Shown: one piece after another, positions 28,212 through 37,934 of the stretch
Layout of the letters: every line of letters begins with the position of its first letter
Numbering within the stretch: the stretch's first letter is position 1
From: Devosia soli
Lineage (GTDB): Bacteria; Pseudomonadota; Alphaproteobacteria; Rhizobiales; Devosiaceae
DNA length: 64,000 bases
Direction: 5' to 3'
NCBI RefSeq assembly: GCF_000970455.1
Contig: NZ_LAJG01000034.1
Span: forward strand, 1 to 64,000
Notes under the pieces: generated by a model
What the model was told of the DNA's origin: nothing
The model's database searches: none
What the model saw: only the letters and a program-made list of their open reading frames with translations
Made by a program: the position numbers and the translations under genes

Positions 28212-29369
28212 TTAGGCTGATCGTGCCAATTCCAATTTATTGACGTTGAATAGCACGGTGACAATGTCGGACTGGGTGACCATACCGGCGAGCTTGCCTT
28301 CGCTATCTACAACAGGAACGTGGTGGTGGCCGGTTTCGGCCATTACCTGCGCAACGCGAGCGATGGGGGTCGATATCAGGACGCACCGCACGTCACTCGT
28401 CATGATATCGCGCGCCTTGCCACGCAGCGGACTGTCCGAATTGGCGGCAGAGCGCAGCGGCCAGCCACGGCCGGAGCCGGTAGCCATAGGCCCCCATTCA
28501 GCTTTGTCCAAAATATCGGTCTGGGTGACGATGCCAACCACACGGCGATCGTCATTCACGACTGGGATGGCCTTGACGCCATTGCTGCGCAACAATTTGA
28601 GCGTTACCCGGAGCGAGGTAGCGGGGCGAACCGAAGCAACGTCCTGTGACATGACGGCTGCAGCGACGACGCCACCTGAACGGCGATTAAAGGCCAGGAT
28701 CTCAGCACGTTGCAATACGTCTTCAAGGTCTTGTGGATCGACGGGGACAATTTCATCGCGCTCGCGAATAGCAGTCGTAAGGTCCGCGACGGTCACGCCG
28801 AAGCCGCCGGATCGGCCAGCGGACACGACGGGAGAAAGAGGCTGTGCGGCGTGTGGGTAGACCTTCCCAGTCAACCGGTTGTATGCGGCTGCCGCGATCA
28901 ACAGAGAAAATGATCCAGCGAGGACGGGCCAGAGCACATACCAATAACCCAAATCATGGATGGCCGGGCCACCGACGACAGCGGTGAGCGCCACGGCTCC
29001 GCTCGGTGGATGCAGGCACCGGAAGGTCAGGAGCAGACCAATGGTGACCCCAACAGCAAGCGCAGCTGCAGTGGGAACATCCGCCACGAACAGACCGCTA
29101 CTGACGCCGACCAGTGCTGCTATCACGTTGCCTCCAAGTACCGGCCACGGCTGGGCAAGCGGACTCGCCGGCACGGCAAACAACAGCACGGCGGAAGCGC
29201 CCAGAGGAGCGATGAGTAGCGGTCCGCTTCCGATCGGCAGCGTCAACATGCCGATAATGCCGACGAATAAAATGCCAATGGCAGCCCCGCCTGCTGCACG
29301 CAGTCGCTCAAGCGGGCTGACGGAAACAACGTGAGGCAGGAGGCGATTGAGTAGCGGGGGAACCATCAT
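28212..29369 (-). CDS. HPP-family membrane protein with two CBS domains
   Basis: 385 residues. The N-terminal half has four or five membrane helices with the HPP signature region (LLIAPLGASAVLLFAVPASP, TFRCLHPPSGAVALTAV with the His-Pro-Pro). The C-terminal half is a pair of CBS domains (residues about 240-375: VMSQDVASVRPATSL, GIVTQTDILDKA, DIMTSDVRCVLISTP, GMVTQSDIVTVL). HPP proteins are linked to nitrite or small-ligand transport in some organisms, and CBS pairs usually sense adenosyl compounds. Specific function is unknown. Confidence 0.88.
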   Translation of the reverse strand: MMVPPLLNRLLPHVVSVSPLERLRAAGGAAIGILFVGIIGMLTLPIGSGPLLIAPLGASAVLLFAVPASPLAQPWPVLGGNVIAALVGVSSGLFVADVPTAAALAVGVTIGLLLTFRCLHPPSGAVALTAVVGGPAIHDLGYWYVLWPVLAGSFSLLIAAAAYNRLTGKVYPHAAQPLSPVVSAGRSGGFGVTVADLTTAIRERDEIVPVDPQDLEDVLQRAEILAFNRRSGGVVAAAVMSQDVASVRPATSLRVTLKLLRSNGVKAIPVVNDDRRVVGIVTQTDILDKAEWGPMATGSGRGWPLRSAANSDSPLRGKARDIMTSDVRCVLISTPIARVAQVMAETGHHHVPVVDSEGKLAGMVTQSDIVTVLFNVNKLELARSA

Positions 29370-29508
29370 GCTCGCCTATTAGGCCCCGTACGCCCGTTCG
29401 CCAAGCCTGGCCAGACGCATTTTGCCGGAGAGTCGCTATCCATCCCCAACAGCCCGAAAGGTCAACTATAACCTGCAATTTCGTAGTCTTGAGACGACCA
29501 ACCTTGGG

Positions 29509-30276
29509 TCATCGGCTCAGAATTGCTTTCGCGATGTTGACAAAACCTCTCCCAGCAACAGCCCGTGAAATCCACCGGGGCCTCTTTGGCAGGTCATCGA
29601 TAATAGAGAGGATGTTGGCGACCCCGAAGGACTTTGGGAAATGGGCAAACATCGGCGCGTCGTTGCGGGAGTCTCCGACAAAGCAGACCTGTTCGCGAAG
29701 TTCGGCGTCACCCAAACCGAGATGACGCAGAAACCGCTCGCTCATCGTACGTTTGTCGTAGTCACCAATCCAGGTGTTGATGTGGACCGAGCTGATTGCA
29801 GTGACAGCACCGAGAGCGCGGATACGCCCAGCAAGATCGTCCACTTCGGATCGATCATGCCCGACGATATGGACGGCCACGTCGGCCAATCGAAAGCGCT
29901 GGTCGTGAGCAAACTGGAAACGATCCGCGAGCAAAGGCGTGACGGCGGCGAGATGGGCGGCCTGCCGCTCGGTCTGCAGGGATTTGTCTTCCCAGTATTC
30001 GACGTCGACACGACTGCCCATGGTCCGCATGACGAAAGCGCCGCTTTCACCAATGGCGGCCGCCACGGGCCAGGCCCGGACGATGTGCTCGCACCAACCA
30101 GCCGAGCCGCCAGTCACTGTCACCACCTTAACGCCTGCGGCCTGAAGGTCCCACAGGGCCTGATAGGTTTCAGGCAGGAGCTTTCCGTCGGTGGTCAGCG
30201 TATCGTCGATGTCGGTCAGAACGTACCGGATCCCGGACAGCTCGTCGGCAGTCGGGGCAAGGCCGAGAAAAGTCAC
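29509..30276 (-). CDS. HAD-IIB family phosphatase
   Basis: 255 residues when started at GTG 30276, which overlaps the DeoR stop as GTGA; an earlier GTG at 30291 is less likely. HAD motif I is VLTDIDDTLTTDG (nucleophile Asp), motif II is VVTVTGGSAGW, and motif IV is CFVGDSRNDAPMF. The fold resembles mannosyl-3-phosphoglycerate phosphatase and other Cof-type sugar phosphatases. As the last gene after ugpBAEC-ugpQ-deoR it may dephosphorylate a glycerol- or sugar-phosphate intermediate. The true substrate is unknown. Confidence 0.82.
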   Translation of the reverse strand: MTFLGLAPTADELSGIRYVLTDIDDTLTTDGKLLPETYQALWDLQAAGVKVVTVTGGSAGWCEHIVRAWPVAAAIGESGAFVMRTMGSRVDVEYWEDKSLQTERQAAHLAAVTPLLADRFQFAHDQRFRLADVAVHIVGHDRSEVDDLAGRIRALGAVTAISSVHINTWIGDYDKRTMSERFLRHLGLGDAELREQVCFVGDSRNDAPMFAHFPKSFGVANILSIIDDLPKRPRWISRAVAGRGFVNIAKAILSR

Positions 30277-31043
30277 GGCGCCTCTCCGCACAGGGTCACT
30301 TCGACACCAGACTCAAGCAGTGCGGCGCGTGCACTTTTCTGTTCCGGCAGGTCGTCGGTGAAAAAGTGCGTCACCTCGCTCAAGGCGGCGACACGGACGG
30401 AAGCATCCCGTGACCATTTGCTGACGTCCGCCGCCAGAAACCTCAGGCGAGCATTGGTCAATAGCTTGCTAGTGAGTTGGGCTTCGCTATAGCTGAAATC
30501 CAGGATGCCGTGTTCGGGATGCAGCGCCCCCGCGCCGATGATGGCGTGCGAAGCGTAGAACTTTTCAAAGAAATTCAGTGCATCTGGCCCGACGACGTCG
30601 CGGTCGTTGTGGCGGAGCAAGCCACCGGTCATGTGGACCTCTACCTGGGGTGCTTCGGAAAGCGTCAGGGCGACATGAATGTTGTTGGTGACGACCCGCA
30701 AGTCGACATGCTGGACCAGGGCCGCCGCGACGAACTGCACAGTGCTGCCGATGCCCATGAAAACCGTAGAGCCGGGCGGTATGGCAGCGGCAATAACCGA
30801 GGCGATGCGCTGCTTTGCGCCCCTGTTGAGTGCTGCGCGCGCGTTGACAGAAATGTTTCTGGCCGCAACCGGCTTTTCCACCCCGCCATGGAACCTCTTG
30901 GCATAGCCGAGGTCACACAGCGCGTTGATGTCTCGCCGGATGGTCTGGGTCGTGACGTCATAGCGCGCCGAGAGCTGCTCGATATATTGAGCGCCCTCGG
31001 TCTCGATCAAACTCAGGATGTCACGCTGTCGATCGGAAAGCAT
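30273..31043 (-). CDS. DeoR/GlpR-family transcriptional regulator
   Basis: 256 residues. The N-terminal DeoR helix-turn-helix is QRDILSLIETEGAQYIEQLS then TTQTIRRDINAL. The C-terminal DeoRC sensor domain has IPPGSTVFMGIGSTVQFVA and ILDFSYSEAQLTSKL. Such regulators sense phosphorylated sugars, GlpR sensing glycerol-3-phosphate. It lies 18 bases after ugpQ within the operon, so it is most likely a glycerol-3-phosphate-responsive repressor of this operon or of glycerol catabolism. Confidence 0.88.
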   Translation of the reverse strand: MLSDRQRDILSLIETEGAQYIEQLSARYDVTTQTIRRDINALCDLGYAKRFHGGVEKPVAARNISVNARAALNRGAKQRIASVIAAAIPPGSTVFMGIGSTVQFVAAALVQHVDLRVVTNNIHVALTLSEAPQVEVHMTGGLLRHNDRDVVGPDALNFFEKFYASHAIIGAGALHPEHGILDFSYSEAQLTSKLLTNARLRFLAADVSKWSRDASVRVAALSEVTHFFTDDLPEQKSARAALLESGVEVTLCGEAP

Positions 31044-31061
31044 TTCCGGGCGCGATCTCCG

Positions 31062-31808
31062 TTACTCAAGGAAAAGCTTGGGATTGTCTGTAATCACGCC
31101 GGCCAGACCTGCACCCCAAAAGGAAATGAGTTCACTAGGATTGTTGCTCGTCCAAGCACGGACCTTGATGTCCTTCCGGGTGGTTTCCTCCAAAAAGCCG
31201 ATGCTGAGGGCCTTGTAATTCAAGTGGATGGTTTTGGAGGGAATGGCCTTGAGCAGCTCTTCCCAATCCGGGGGCGGACTAGACCACAGCATCGCCATTT
31301 CGAGACCAGGCTCGAGGACGTGCATCGCCTTGAGCGCTTCAGGATCAAAGCTCGAAATCATGATCTCGGTTTTCGAGCCACGCCCCACAATGGCGGCCTG
31401 AACGGCATGGACCAGATGGGCAAGCGACTTATGGTGCTTATGCTGCTTGATTTCGACATTGGCGCTCAGCCCTAGTTCTCCGAGCACGCCGATCACCTGC
31501 TCGAGCGTCGGGAGACGTTCGCCGGAAAATTTGGGGTCGAACCACGATCCGGCGTCAAGTGAAGCGATGTCACCAGCAGTTAGGTCGCCCAGGGAACCCT
31601 GCCCCGACGTCGTACGGTCAACGCTGTCGTCATGGATTACAACGAGTGTGTTGTCACCCAGAAGGGCGACGTCAAGTTCCACCCAGAGCGCACCCTGCTC
31701 TGCAGCCGCCCGGAAGGCAGCAAGCGTATTTTCGGGCGCGACGGCTGACGCACCTCGATGCGCCTGCACTTGATTGCGGGAGGGACCGATATCGAAACTG
31801 TTTTTCAT
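31062..31808 (-). CDS. ugpQ: Glycerophosphodiester phosphodiesterase
   Basis: 248 residues with no signal peptide, so cytoplasmic like UgpQ. GDPD-family active-site blocks are present: QAHRGASAVAPENTLAAF (His-Arg and Glu-Asn), ALWVELDVALLGDNTLVVIH (Glu-x-Asp, His) and VEIKQHKH. It hydrolyses glycerophosphodiesters to glycerol-3-phosphate and an alcohol after uptake by the Ugp transporter encoded just upstream. Gene order ugpB-A-E-C-Q matches the classic phosphate-starvation operon. Confidence 0.93.
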   Translation of the reverse strand: MKNSFDIGPSRNQVQAHRGASAVAPENTLAAFRAAAEQGALWVELDVALLGDNTLVVIHDDSVDRTTSGQGSLGDLTAGDIASLDAGSWFDPKFSGERLPTLEQVIGVLGELGLSANVEIKQHKHHKSLAHLVHAVQAAIVGRGSKTEIMISSFDPEALKAMHVLEPGLEMAMLWSSPPPDWEELLKAIPSKTIHLNYKALSIGFLEETTRKDIKVRAWTSNNPSELISFWGAGLAGVITDNPKLFLE

Positions 31809-31852
31809 GACGCTTTTTCTGTTCGAGGCAGCTTTTGGCCAGAGCTTGTGGG

Positions 31853-32920
31853 CTAAGGATTTGCAGCTGGCGTATCGGTTCGTTTGCCGGTTTGATGATT
31901 GAAGGGGTGAAGATCGCCTGCCTTGGCGTACACAGTCATTGGAGCGCCTTCAACGATCTCGGTTCGGCCAGGCACACTGATGATCATGATGTCGGACGAA
32001 CCCGCCAATCTCATATGCACGTGGCTCTCTCCTCCAACAGGCTCGACCAGCTCGACGGTACCGGAAAATGAGGCCGACGGCGTTTGGGGTTGGCTGACCA
32101 CCAGACTGTCGGGCCGGATGCCCACAACGTCCGTGCCACTCGGCAGATCGAGGCTTGCAAAGGCCTGAGCCCCCAAGGCGCCGTCCATGGGCATGAGATT
32201 CATCGGCGGCGAGCCAATGAAGCCAGCGACGAACAAGGTCTCGGGCCGTTCATATATCGAAATCGGCGCACCGACCTGTTCGATGCGCCCGCCATTCATG
32301 ACAACGAGCTGGTCCGCGAGCGTCATCGCTTCGAGCTGGTCATGGGTAACATAGACACTGGTGGTCGCGAGATTTCGCTGAAGTCGCTTGATCTCGATCC
32401 GCATCTGTCCACGCAGCTTGGCGTCCAGGTTGGAAAGCGGTTCATCGAACAAAAATGCCTTCGGCTGGCGCACGATGGCTCGCCCCATGGCGACACGCTG
32501 GCGCTGTCCCCCCGAAAGCTGGCGTGGTCGCCGATCGAGGAAAGGCTCGATTTCCAGGATGCGCGCGGCTTCCGCGACGCGACGGTCTATCTCGTCCCGT
32601 GGCGTGCCGCGGTTCTTAAGGCCATATTCAAGATTGCCGCGCACCGTCATGTGCGGGTAGAGCGCGTAATTCTGGAAGACCATCGCGATGTCGCGCTCGG
32701 CGGGCTCCTTGGCGTTGACCACTGCGCCATCGATCGCAATCGTCCCATCCGTAATCGATTCCAGCCCGGCGATCATGCGAAGCAGAGTGGACTTGCCGCA
32801 GCCTGACGGTCCCACGAGGACGACCAGTTGGCCATCGGGAATGGACAGGTCGAGATTGTGTATCGCCGTGACGGTCCCACTATAGACCTTCTTGACGCCC
32901 TTAATGTCGATGCTTGCCAT
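31853..32920 (-). CDS. ugpC: sn-glycerol-3-phosphate ABC transporter ATPase
   Basis: 355 residues from ATG 32920 ([15 protein letters not shown]). The open frame extends to 33139 but that part is antisense-like filler inside ugpE. Walker [14 protein letters not shown], signature [14 protein letters not shown], Walker [16 protein letters not shown] and switch His in [12 protein letters not shown] are intact, followed by the MalK-type regulatory domain. Energises UgpA-UgpE. It starts five bases after the ugpE stop. Confidence 0.94.
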   Translation of the reverse strand: MASIDIKGVKKVYSGTVTAIHNLDLSIPDGQLVVLVGPSGCGKSTLLRMIAGLESITDGTIAIDGAVVNAKEPAERDIAMVFQNYALYPHMTVRGNLEYGLKNRGTPRDEIDRRVAEAARILEIEPFLDRRPRQLSGGQRQRVAMGRAIVRQPKAFLFDEPLSNLDAKLRGQMRIEIKRLQRNLATTSVYVTHDQLEAMTLADQLVVMNGGRIEQVGAPISIYERPETLFVAGFIGSPPMNLMPMDGALGAQAFASLDLPSGTDVVGIRPDSLVVSQPQTPSASFSGTVELVEPVGGESHVHMRLAGSSDIMIISVPGRTEIVEGAPMTVYAKAGDLHPFNHQTGKRTDTPAANP

Positions 32921-32925
32921 CTTGC

Positions 32926-33774
32926 CTATTTCTCTGTTTCGACCAGGCCTTTGACAAAAAGGCGCTGCATCAGGATGACGACGAGGACGGGGGGGAGCAT
33001 AGCCAGCATCACCGCTGCCATGACGAAGTTCCATTGCGGCTCCGCATCGGCGGTCGCGGCCAGCCGCTTGATGCCCATGACCACGGTGTAATATTTGCTG
33101 TCGGTCGTAACGAGCAGCGGCCAGAGATACTGCACCCACCCGTAGATGAAGAGGATAACGAAGAGCGCGGCGATATTGGTGCGGCTGAGCGGCAACAGGA
33201 TATCGCGGAAGAATTTGAGCGGCCCTGCCCCGTCGACGCGCGCCGCCTCCATCAGCTCATCAGGCACGGTCAGGAAGAACTGGCGGAACAAGAATGTAGC
33301 CGTGGCCGACGCGATCAGCGGGATGATGAGGCCGGGATAGGAATTAAGCATGCCCAGATCGGACACCACCTTGAAGGTCGGGATGATGCGAACTTCGACC
33401 GGCAGCATGAGCGTTATGAAGATCGTCCAGAACGCCAGCAGGCGGAACGGAAACTTGAAGTAAACGATGGCGTAGGCGGACAGGATCGAGATGATGATCT
33501 TGCCCACCGCGATCGAGATCGCCATGACCAGCGAATTGAGCAGCATGATCGAAAGCGGCGGTGCGCCTGCGGTGGAAAGACCGACATTGAACATGTAGCT
33601 GTAATTCTCGATCATGTGCGGGCCCGGCAGCAATGGCACGAGCCCGCGCATGAAGTCGCCGCTTCCGTGAGTGGAGGCGATGAAAGCGAGGTAGACCGGA
33701 AAGGCCACAACGACCACGCCGACGATCAGAACCAGGTGGGTGAGGAAAGCGAGGAAAGGTCGGTTTTCAATCAT
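32926..33774 (-). CDS. ugpE: sn-glycerol-3-phosphate ABC transporter permease
   Basis: 282 residues from ATG 33774 ([19 protein letters not shown]). The frame runs upstream to 34335 but that region is inside ugpA. There are six membrane helices and an EAA loop [34 protein letters not shown] and the ending [12 protein letters not shown] are UgpE-like. The gene starts 11 bases after the ugpA stop. Confidence 0.92.
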   Translation of the reverse strand: MIENRPFLAFLTHLVLIVGVVVVAFPVYLAFIASTHGSGDFMRGLVPLLPGPHMIENYSYMFNVGLSTAGAPPLSIMLLNSLVMAISIAVGKIIISILSAYAIVYFKFPFRLLAFWTIFITLMLPVEVRIIPTFKVVSDLGMLNSYPGLIIPLIASATATFLFRQFFLTVPDELMEAARVDGAGPLKFFRDILLPLSRTNIAALFVILFIYGWVQYLWPLLVTTDSKYYTVVMGIKRLAATADAEPQWNFVMAAVMLAMLPPVLVVILMQRLFVKGLVETEK

Positions 33775-33785
33775 CGTTGCGCTCC

Positions 33786-34670
33786 TCAGTACTGGATCCG
33801 CCGCTCGACGTAGCGGAACTGTATGGCGGTCAGGGCGATGACGATGATCATCAGAACAACCGATTGCGCCGACGACGACCCAATGTTGAGGCCGATAAAA
33901 CCGTCGGAGTAGACCTTGTAGACGAGCGTATTTGTCGCCTGTGCCGGACCACCTTGCGTGGTCGCGTCGATAATGCCGAACGTGTCGAACATGGCGTAGT
34001 TGATATTGACGATCAGCAGGAAGAACGTCGTTGGGGCGAGCAATGGGAATACGATGGTCCAGAAGCGCTTGAACGGTCCGGCGCCGTCGATGGCGGCCGC
34101 TTCGATCAGCGAGTTCGGCACGGACTGCAGCCCTGCGACAAAGAACAGGAAATTGTAGGAAATCTGTTTCCAGCTTGCTGCGATGATCACCAGGATCATG
34201 GCGTCGACGCCGTCGACACGGTGGTTCCAGCTGATGCCCAGACCACGCAGCAGATAGGGTGCGATCCCAATATTGGGGTTGAACATGAACCACCACAGGA
34301 TACCCACGACCACCGGGGCCACCGCATAAGGCCAAACCAGAAGTGTCGTATAGAGCCGGTTGGTGCGCAGCACCCGGTTCACCGCCACCGCCAGAATAAG
34401 CGACAGCGACATCGACAAAAGCGTGACGCTGAAGGCAAAGATAGCCGTCTTGCCGACGGAGCTTAGATAAAGCGGATCAATGAACAGCCGGCGGTAATTT
34501 TCGAACCATACGAAAGTGGTGCGGAAACCAAAGGGATCTTCGCGCTCGAAAGATGACTTTACCGCCTGTAGCGCCGGCCAGATGAAAAAGATCAGCGTTA
34601 CGGCCAGCTGTGGCAACAGCAGGAAGTACGGCAGGATCTTGTTGGGAAAAACAGTCCGTTTGGCCTGCAT
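33786..34670 (-). CDS. ugpA: sn-glycerol-3-phosphate ABC transporter permease
   Basis: 294 residues from ATG 34670 ([20 protein letters not shown]), which has GAGGCGGAG upstream; the open frame to 34721 is not family-like. Six membrane spans and the EAA loop [41 protein letters not shown] is typical of UgpA. It follows ugpB after an 86-base gap with a strong hairpin. Confidence 0.93.
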   Translation of the reverse strand: MQAKRTVFPNKILPYFLLLPQLAVTLIFFIWPALQAVKSSFEREDPFGFRTTFVWFENYRRLFIDPLYLSSVGKTAIFAFSVTLLSMSLSLILAVAVNRVLRTNRLYTTLLVWPYAVAPVVVGILWWFMFNPNIGIAPYLLRGLGISWNHRVDGVDAMILVIIAASWKQISYNFLFFVAGLQSVPNSLIEAAAIDGAGPFKRFWTIVFPLLAPTTFFLLIVNINYAMFDTFGIIDATTQGGPAQATNTLVYKVYSDGFIGLNIGSSSAQSVVLMIIVIALTAIQFRYVERRIQY

Positions 34671-34714
34671 GCTCCGCCTCGTCCTTTGCAGCGCCAGAGC
34701 GCAATAGTGATGTC

Positions 34715-34738
34715 GCTCCACCCGCGCACGGGTGGAGC
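34715..34738 (-). terminator. Intercistronic stem-loop between ugpB and ugpA
   Basis: GCTCCACCCG (34715-34724) pairs perfectly with CGGGTGGAGC (34729-34738) around a CGCA loop. It lies just after the ugpB stop on the coding strand. No T-tract follows, so it is more likely an mRNA-stabilising element or partial terminator than a full one. Confidence 0.7.
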
Positions 34739-34756
34739 AGGCCTCAACTTGGGCGC

Positions 34757-36082
34757 TTACTGGTTTGCAGCTTCGAAGTCGCGCAGGATCTGGTTGCCAC
34801 GTTCGACTGCACTGTCGAGGGCTTCCTGAGCCGTCTTGGACCCTGCGAGAAGGGCTTCGAACTCCTCATCCACGACCGCGCGGACCTGGGTCAGATTCCC
34901 GAAACGAACGCCCTTCGAGTTGGCGGTCGGCGTCCCGCGGGTGATCTGCTGGATCGCGATGTCAGAGCCCGGGTTCTGGGCGTAGTAATCCTGCTGCTGT
35001 CCCAGTTCATAGGCTGCGTTCGTGATCGGCAGGTAGCCGGTGAACTGATGCCACTCGGCCTGCACTTCGGGTTGGCTCAGGTAGGTGAAGAACTTGGCCA
35101 CGCCACGATAAACCTCGGGATCCTTCCCGTTCAGAGTCCACAAGGTGGCACCGCCGATGATCGAGTTCTTGGGCTCGTCGATCACATCATCATAGTAGGG
35201 CAGAGGCGCGAAGCCGACTTCGAAATCCTTGGCGTTGTTGATGACGCCAGCGCGACCGGCCGAAGAGTTCATGAAGATCGCGCATTCCTGCGAATAGAAC
35301 TTCGGACCCGCATCAGCGCCGCCCGCCGGGCCGCCATACTGGAACAGACCCTCATCGGACCACTTCTTGAGATTGTCCCAATGCCGGACCTGCAGCTCGT
35401 CGTTGAAGACAAATTCGGTGCCAAGCCCGCCAAAGCCGTTTTCGAGTGTGCCAAACGGCTTGTCATGCAGGGCCGACAGGTTTTCCGTCTGGATCCAAGT
35501 GATCCAGGCACTACTCAGGGCACATGGCGCGGCGCCTGATTCAACGATCTGCCGACCCATCGTTTCGAGCTCGGCCCAGGTCTTCGGCGGTGTTTCGGGA
35601 TCAAGACCGGCTTTTTCGAACACGTCCTTATTGTAGTACATGATCGGCGTCGATGAGTTGAACGGCATGGACAGGATGTTGCCATCGGTGTCCGAATAAT
35701 AGCCCGTAACCGGAGCCAGGAAGCCCGACGGATCCCAAGGCTCACCATTCTCCTGCATCAGCTGATAAACTGGATAGACCGCGCCTTTGGCCGCCATCAT
35801 GGTGCCGGTGCCAACCTCGAACACCTGCACGATGGCCGGCTGCTCATTGGCGCGGAAGGCTGCAATCGCGGCTGTCAGGGTTTCGGCATAGCCGCCCTTG
35901 TAGGTCGGAACGACCTTGAATTCATCCTGGCTCTCGTTGAAGCCGGTCGCGATTTCCTCGAGCTTCTTGCCGAGTTCGGCGTCCATGGCGTGCCACCAGG
36001 CAATTTCGGTCTGCGCAAAAGCAGGCGTACTGGCCGCAAGGGCGGCCAAACCGACGGACAGGCAAAGTGCTTTTTTAAACAT
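34757..36082 (-). CDS. ugpB: sn-glycerol-3-phosphate-binding periplasmic protein
   Basis: 441 residues from ATG 36082 ([17 protein letters not shown]), which has AAGGGAG seven bases upstream; the 36097 ATG is less favoured. Sec signal peptide ending AFA-Q. The mature start [20 protein letters not shown] is strongly UgpB-like (the W-W-H ligand region), as are [27 protein letters not shown] and [20 protein letters not shown]. It binds glycerol-3-phosphate or glycerophosphodiesters in the periplasm. A PhoB-type box lies 95 bases upstream. Confidence 0.95.
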   Translation of the reverse strand: MFKKALCLSVGLAALAASTPAFAQTEIAWWHAMDAELGKKLEEIATGFNESQDEFKVVPTYKGGYAETLTAAIAAFRANEQPAIVQVFEVGTGTMMAAKGAVYPVYQLMQENGEPWDPSGFLAPVTGYYSDTDGNILSMPFNSSTPIMYYNKDVFEKAGLDPETPPKTWAELETMGRQIVESGAAPCALSSAWITWIQTENLSALHDKPFGTLENGFGGLGTEFVFNDELQVRHWDNLKKWSDEGLFQYGGPAGGADAGPKFYSQECAIFMNSSAGRAGVINNAKDFEVGFAPLPYYDDVIDEPKNSIIGGATLWTLNGKDPEVYRGVAKFFTYLSQPEVQAEWHQFTGYLPITNAAYELGQQQDYYAQNPGSDIAIQQITRGTPTANSKGVRFGNLTQVRAVVDEEFEALLAGSKTAQEALDSAVERGNQILRDFEAANQ

Positions 36083-36176
36083 GTTCGCTCCCTTCATATT
36101 AGCCGGTTAGTACCGGCCCTCTTCCCGACTGAAACGCTATCAGCCGGGAGCGCATTTGCAACAATAATTTGTTCAT

Positions 36177-36194
36177 ATGAAAGTCCGATGACAG
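36177..36194 (-). promoter_or_regulatory. PhoB box upstream of ugpB
   Basis: On the minus strand CTGTCATCGGACTTTCAT: two 7-base repeats CTGTCAT and CTTTCAT separated by four bases, one mismatch from the consensus CTGTCAT-N4-CTGTCAT. About ten bases downstream a TATTGT hexamer could be the -10 element, the usual PhoB promoter layout. It predicts phosphate-starvation induction of the ugp operon. Confidence 0.75.
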
Positions 36195-36780
36195 TCGCTG
36201 CGGCGCTCAAGCAATCGGTCCGCGGCGTTCTTGGGCCGGAAACCATTGGATTTTATGGACCGCAGTGCCTGCGCACTGGCAATAGGCTGATGCGTTGGCG
36301 ATCTTCATATGAACACCAAAGCCTCCAGACCGTTTGGTCTGCGAGGCACCGGCGGGCGCTTCATCATCTGCTCAAATCGGAGGTGTCGCGCTACTGCGCT
36401 GGGCCATCCGCAGGGCGCGGACTGCGGCAGCAAAGCGCTATTCCCCTCAGCTTATGCGCGCGTGACACATGTCGAGCGCAAATTGTCGAGCAGCCATGAT
36501 GAACATCGCCGTGACAGCATTTTTTTGCATGAGAAATAGTGCACCCGCTGCGACATAAATGGGCACTGTAATGACTGGGAAATTCTGATCCATTTGTAAA
36601 AGAGTGCGGCGTCTTCCGACTTGTCGTTCTGCCTCCAAGGTCTGAAATGGGGTGGTTTGCAGACCTTCTGCTATTGTACCGCAAAACAAGAAAGCGGACA
36701 TGAAAACCTTTGTTTTCATCCAGCGGCGGTTGATAAACTTCGGTCGAATGATCGTCTACATACTGGGTTAGAAGGGCAAT
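36195..36780. other. Intergenic region between ugpB and the Crp/Fnr gene
   Basis: There is no confident gene. A leftward 90-codon frame (36447-36719) with one hydrophobic stretch is the only sizable one; it lacks a good ribosome site and is unfamiliar. A hairpin with stems GCCTC/GAGGC and AGACC/GGTCT lies at 36321-36347. The region just before 36781 carries the regulator promoter. Confidence 0.45.
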
Positions 36781-37527
36781 ATGGGCATATCCGAACCATT
36801 CGATGCAGCAATAGAAGCGCTGATCCGGCGCTTGAGTCTAAGGGACCATTTGCCGGAAGACGAACGGAATGCCCTGAGGTCGGCGGCCGTCCGTTCCAGA
36901 AATTTTGCAGCAGGTGACGATCTCGTTGTGCAAAATTCAAAGCCTTCCGTCAGCATGCTGATCGCGAGCGGTATGGTTGCCCGATACAACATCATTGACG
37001 ACGGCGCACGGCAGATAACGGCGTTTCATATCCTCGGTGACTTCGTCGATCTGCATGGCTTTCTCCTATCGCGGCTGGACCACAGCATCTCGGCACTCAC
37101 TGAGGTCACTGTGGTTGAGTTCCCCCACGAGGCGCTTGAGCATATCACCGAACAGTATCCGCATCTTACGCGCATGCTGTGGCTATCAACGCTGCTCGAC
37201 GCGGCCATCCACCGTCAATGGCTGGTTGCCATAGGGCGAACATCGGCCATGAGCCGGCTGGCGCACTTATTTTGCGAGCAGTTTGTGCGGGCCGGTCTCG
37301 TGGGGCTTGCCACCCAAGACAGTTTTCCTTTCCCGATAACGCAAGCCCAACTCGCCGATGCTCTGGGGATATCTCCGGTACACGTCAACCGCACCCTGCA
37401 GGAACTTCGCGCCAGGGCTGTGCTAGAATGGCATGGCGGTATCGTTTCAATCCTCGATTGGCCCGGCGTACAAAGCATTGGCAAGTTCGACGAAGCTTTC
37501 CTCGATATCGAGCACCGCAGACGCTGA
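36781..37527 (+). CDS. Crp/Fnr-family transcriptional regulator
   Basis: 248 residues. Residues about 20-140 form a cyclic-nucleotide-binding-like beta barrel (FAAGDDLVVQNSKPSVSMLI, ITAFHILGDFVDLHGFLL). The C-terminal winged helix-turn-helix is FPITQAQLADALGISPVHVN followed by RTLQELRARAVL. No Cys cluster of the FNR type is visible, so an iron-sulfur oxygen sensor is unlikely. Many rhizobial proteins of this kind regulate stress or respiration; the target is unknown. Divergent from the ugp operon but about 700 bases away. Confidence 0.88.
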   Translation: MGISEPFDAAIEALIRRLSLRDHLPEDERNALRSAAVRSRNFAAGDDLVVQNSKPSVSMLIASGMVARYNIIDDGARQITAFHILGDFVDLHGFLLSRLDHSISALTEVTVVEFPHEALEHITEQYPHLTRMLWLSTLLDAAIHRQWLVAIGRTSAMSRLAHLFCEQFVRAGLVGLATQDSFPFPITQAQLADALGISPVHVNRTLQELRARAVLEWHGGIVSILDWPGVQSIGKFDEAFLDIEHRRR

Positions 37528-37655
37528 CTAGTCCCACTAACCTAGGTAATAGCGCCCCAATAGAGCATATGACATAGATTGGTGTCGTCGGCCCTTTCAT
37601 GGCATTCCGGCGCTTGAGAGACAGTTGCGCTCCCGCCTGTTTAAGGAGCGCGTAT

Positions 37656-37934
37656 ATGCGGTATTATTTTCACGTGAATGATGGTGCGTTCCACCGCGAC
37701 GACATCGGCTACGAGCTGCCTAACGATGCGGCAGCGATAACAGAGGCAATTGAATCGGGGGCCTCCATGATCCGAGACCTAGGGCGCGATTTTTTGGTCA
37801 ATAACCGGTGGGAAATGCTGGTCGAGGACGCCATCGGTCAAGAAATTTATGCCTTGACACTTTTGGGCACGAGTAGGCGTGCAATGAGTTCGGGCGGCGA
37901 CGCTACTTCAACGACTTCCACCAACATAGGATAG
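37656..37934 (+). CDS. DUF6894-type small protein
   Basis: 92 residues from ATG 37656 (MRYYFHVNDGAFHRDDIGYE), preceded by TTAAGGAGCG. The M-R-(Y/F)-(Y/F)-F-H-V-x-D-G start, the D-x-x-G-x-E-(L/F) element and WEMLVEDAIGQEIYALTL fit the DUF6894 family found in many rhizobia. Function unknown. The last 15 residues (Ser/Thr/Gly-rich) are not part of the domain. Confidence 0.75.
   Translation: MRYYFHVNDGAFHRDDIGYELPNDAAAITEAIESGASMIRDLGRDFLVNNRWEMLVEDAIGQEIYALTLLGTSRRAMSSGGDATSTTSTNIG

Noticed and set aside
36447..36719. Leftward 90-codon frame between ugpB and the Crp/Fnr gene
   Set aside because: It starts with ATG and has one hydrophobic stretch, but the ribosome site is poor and the sequence is unfamiliar. 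Kept only as a note.
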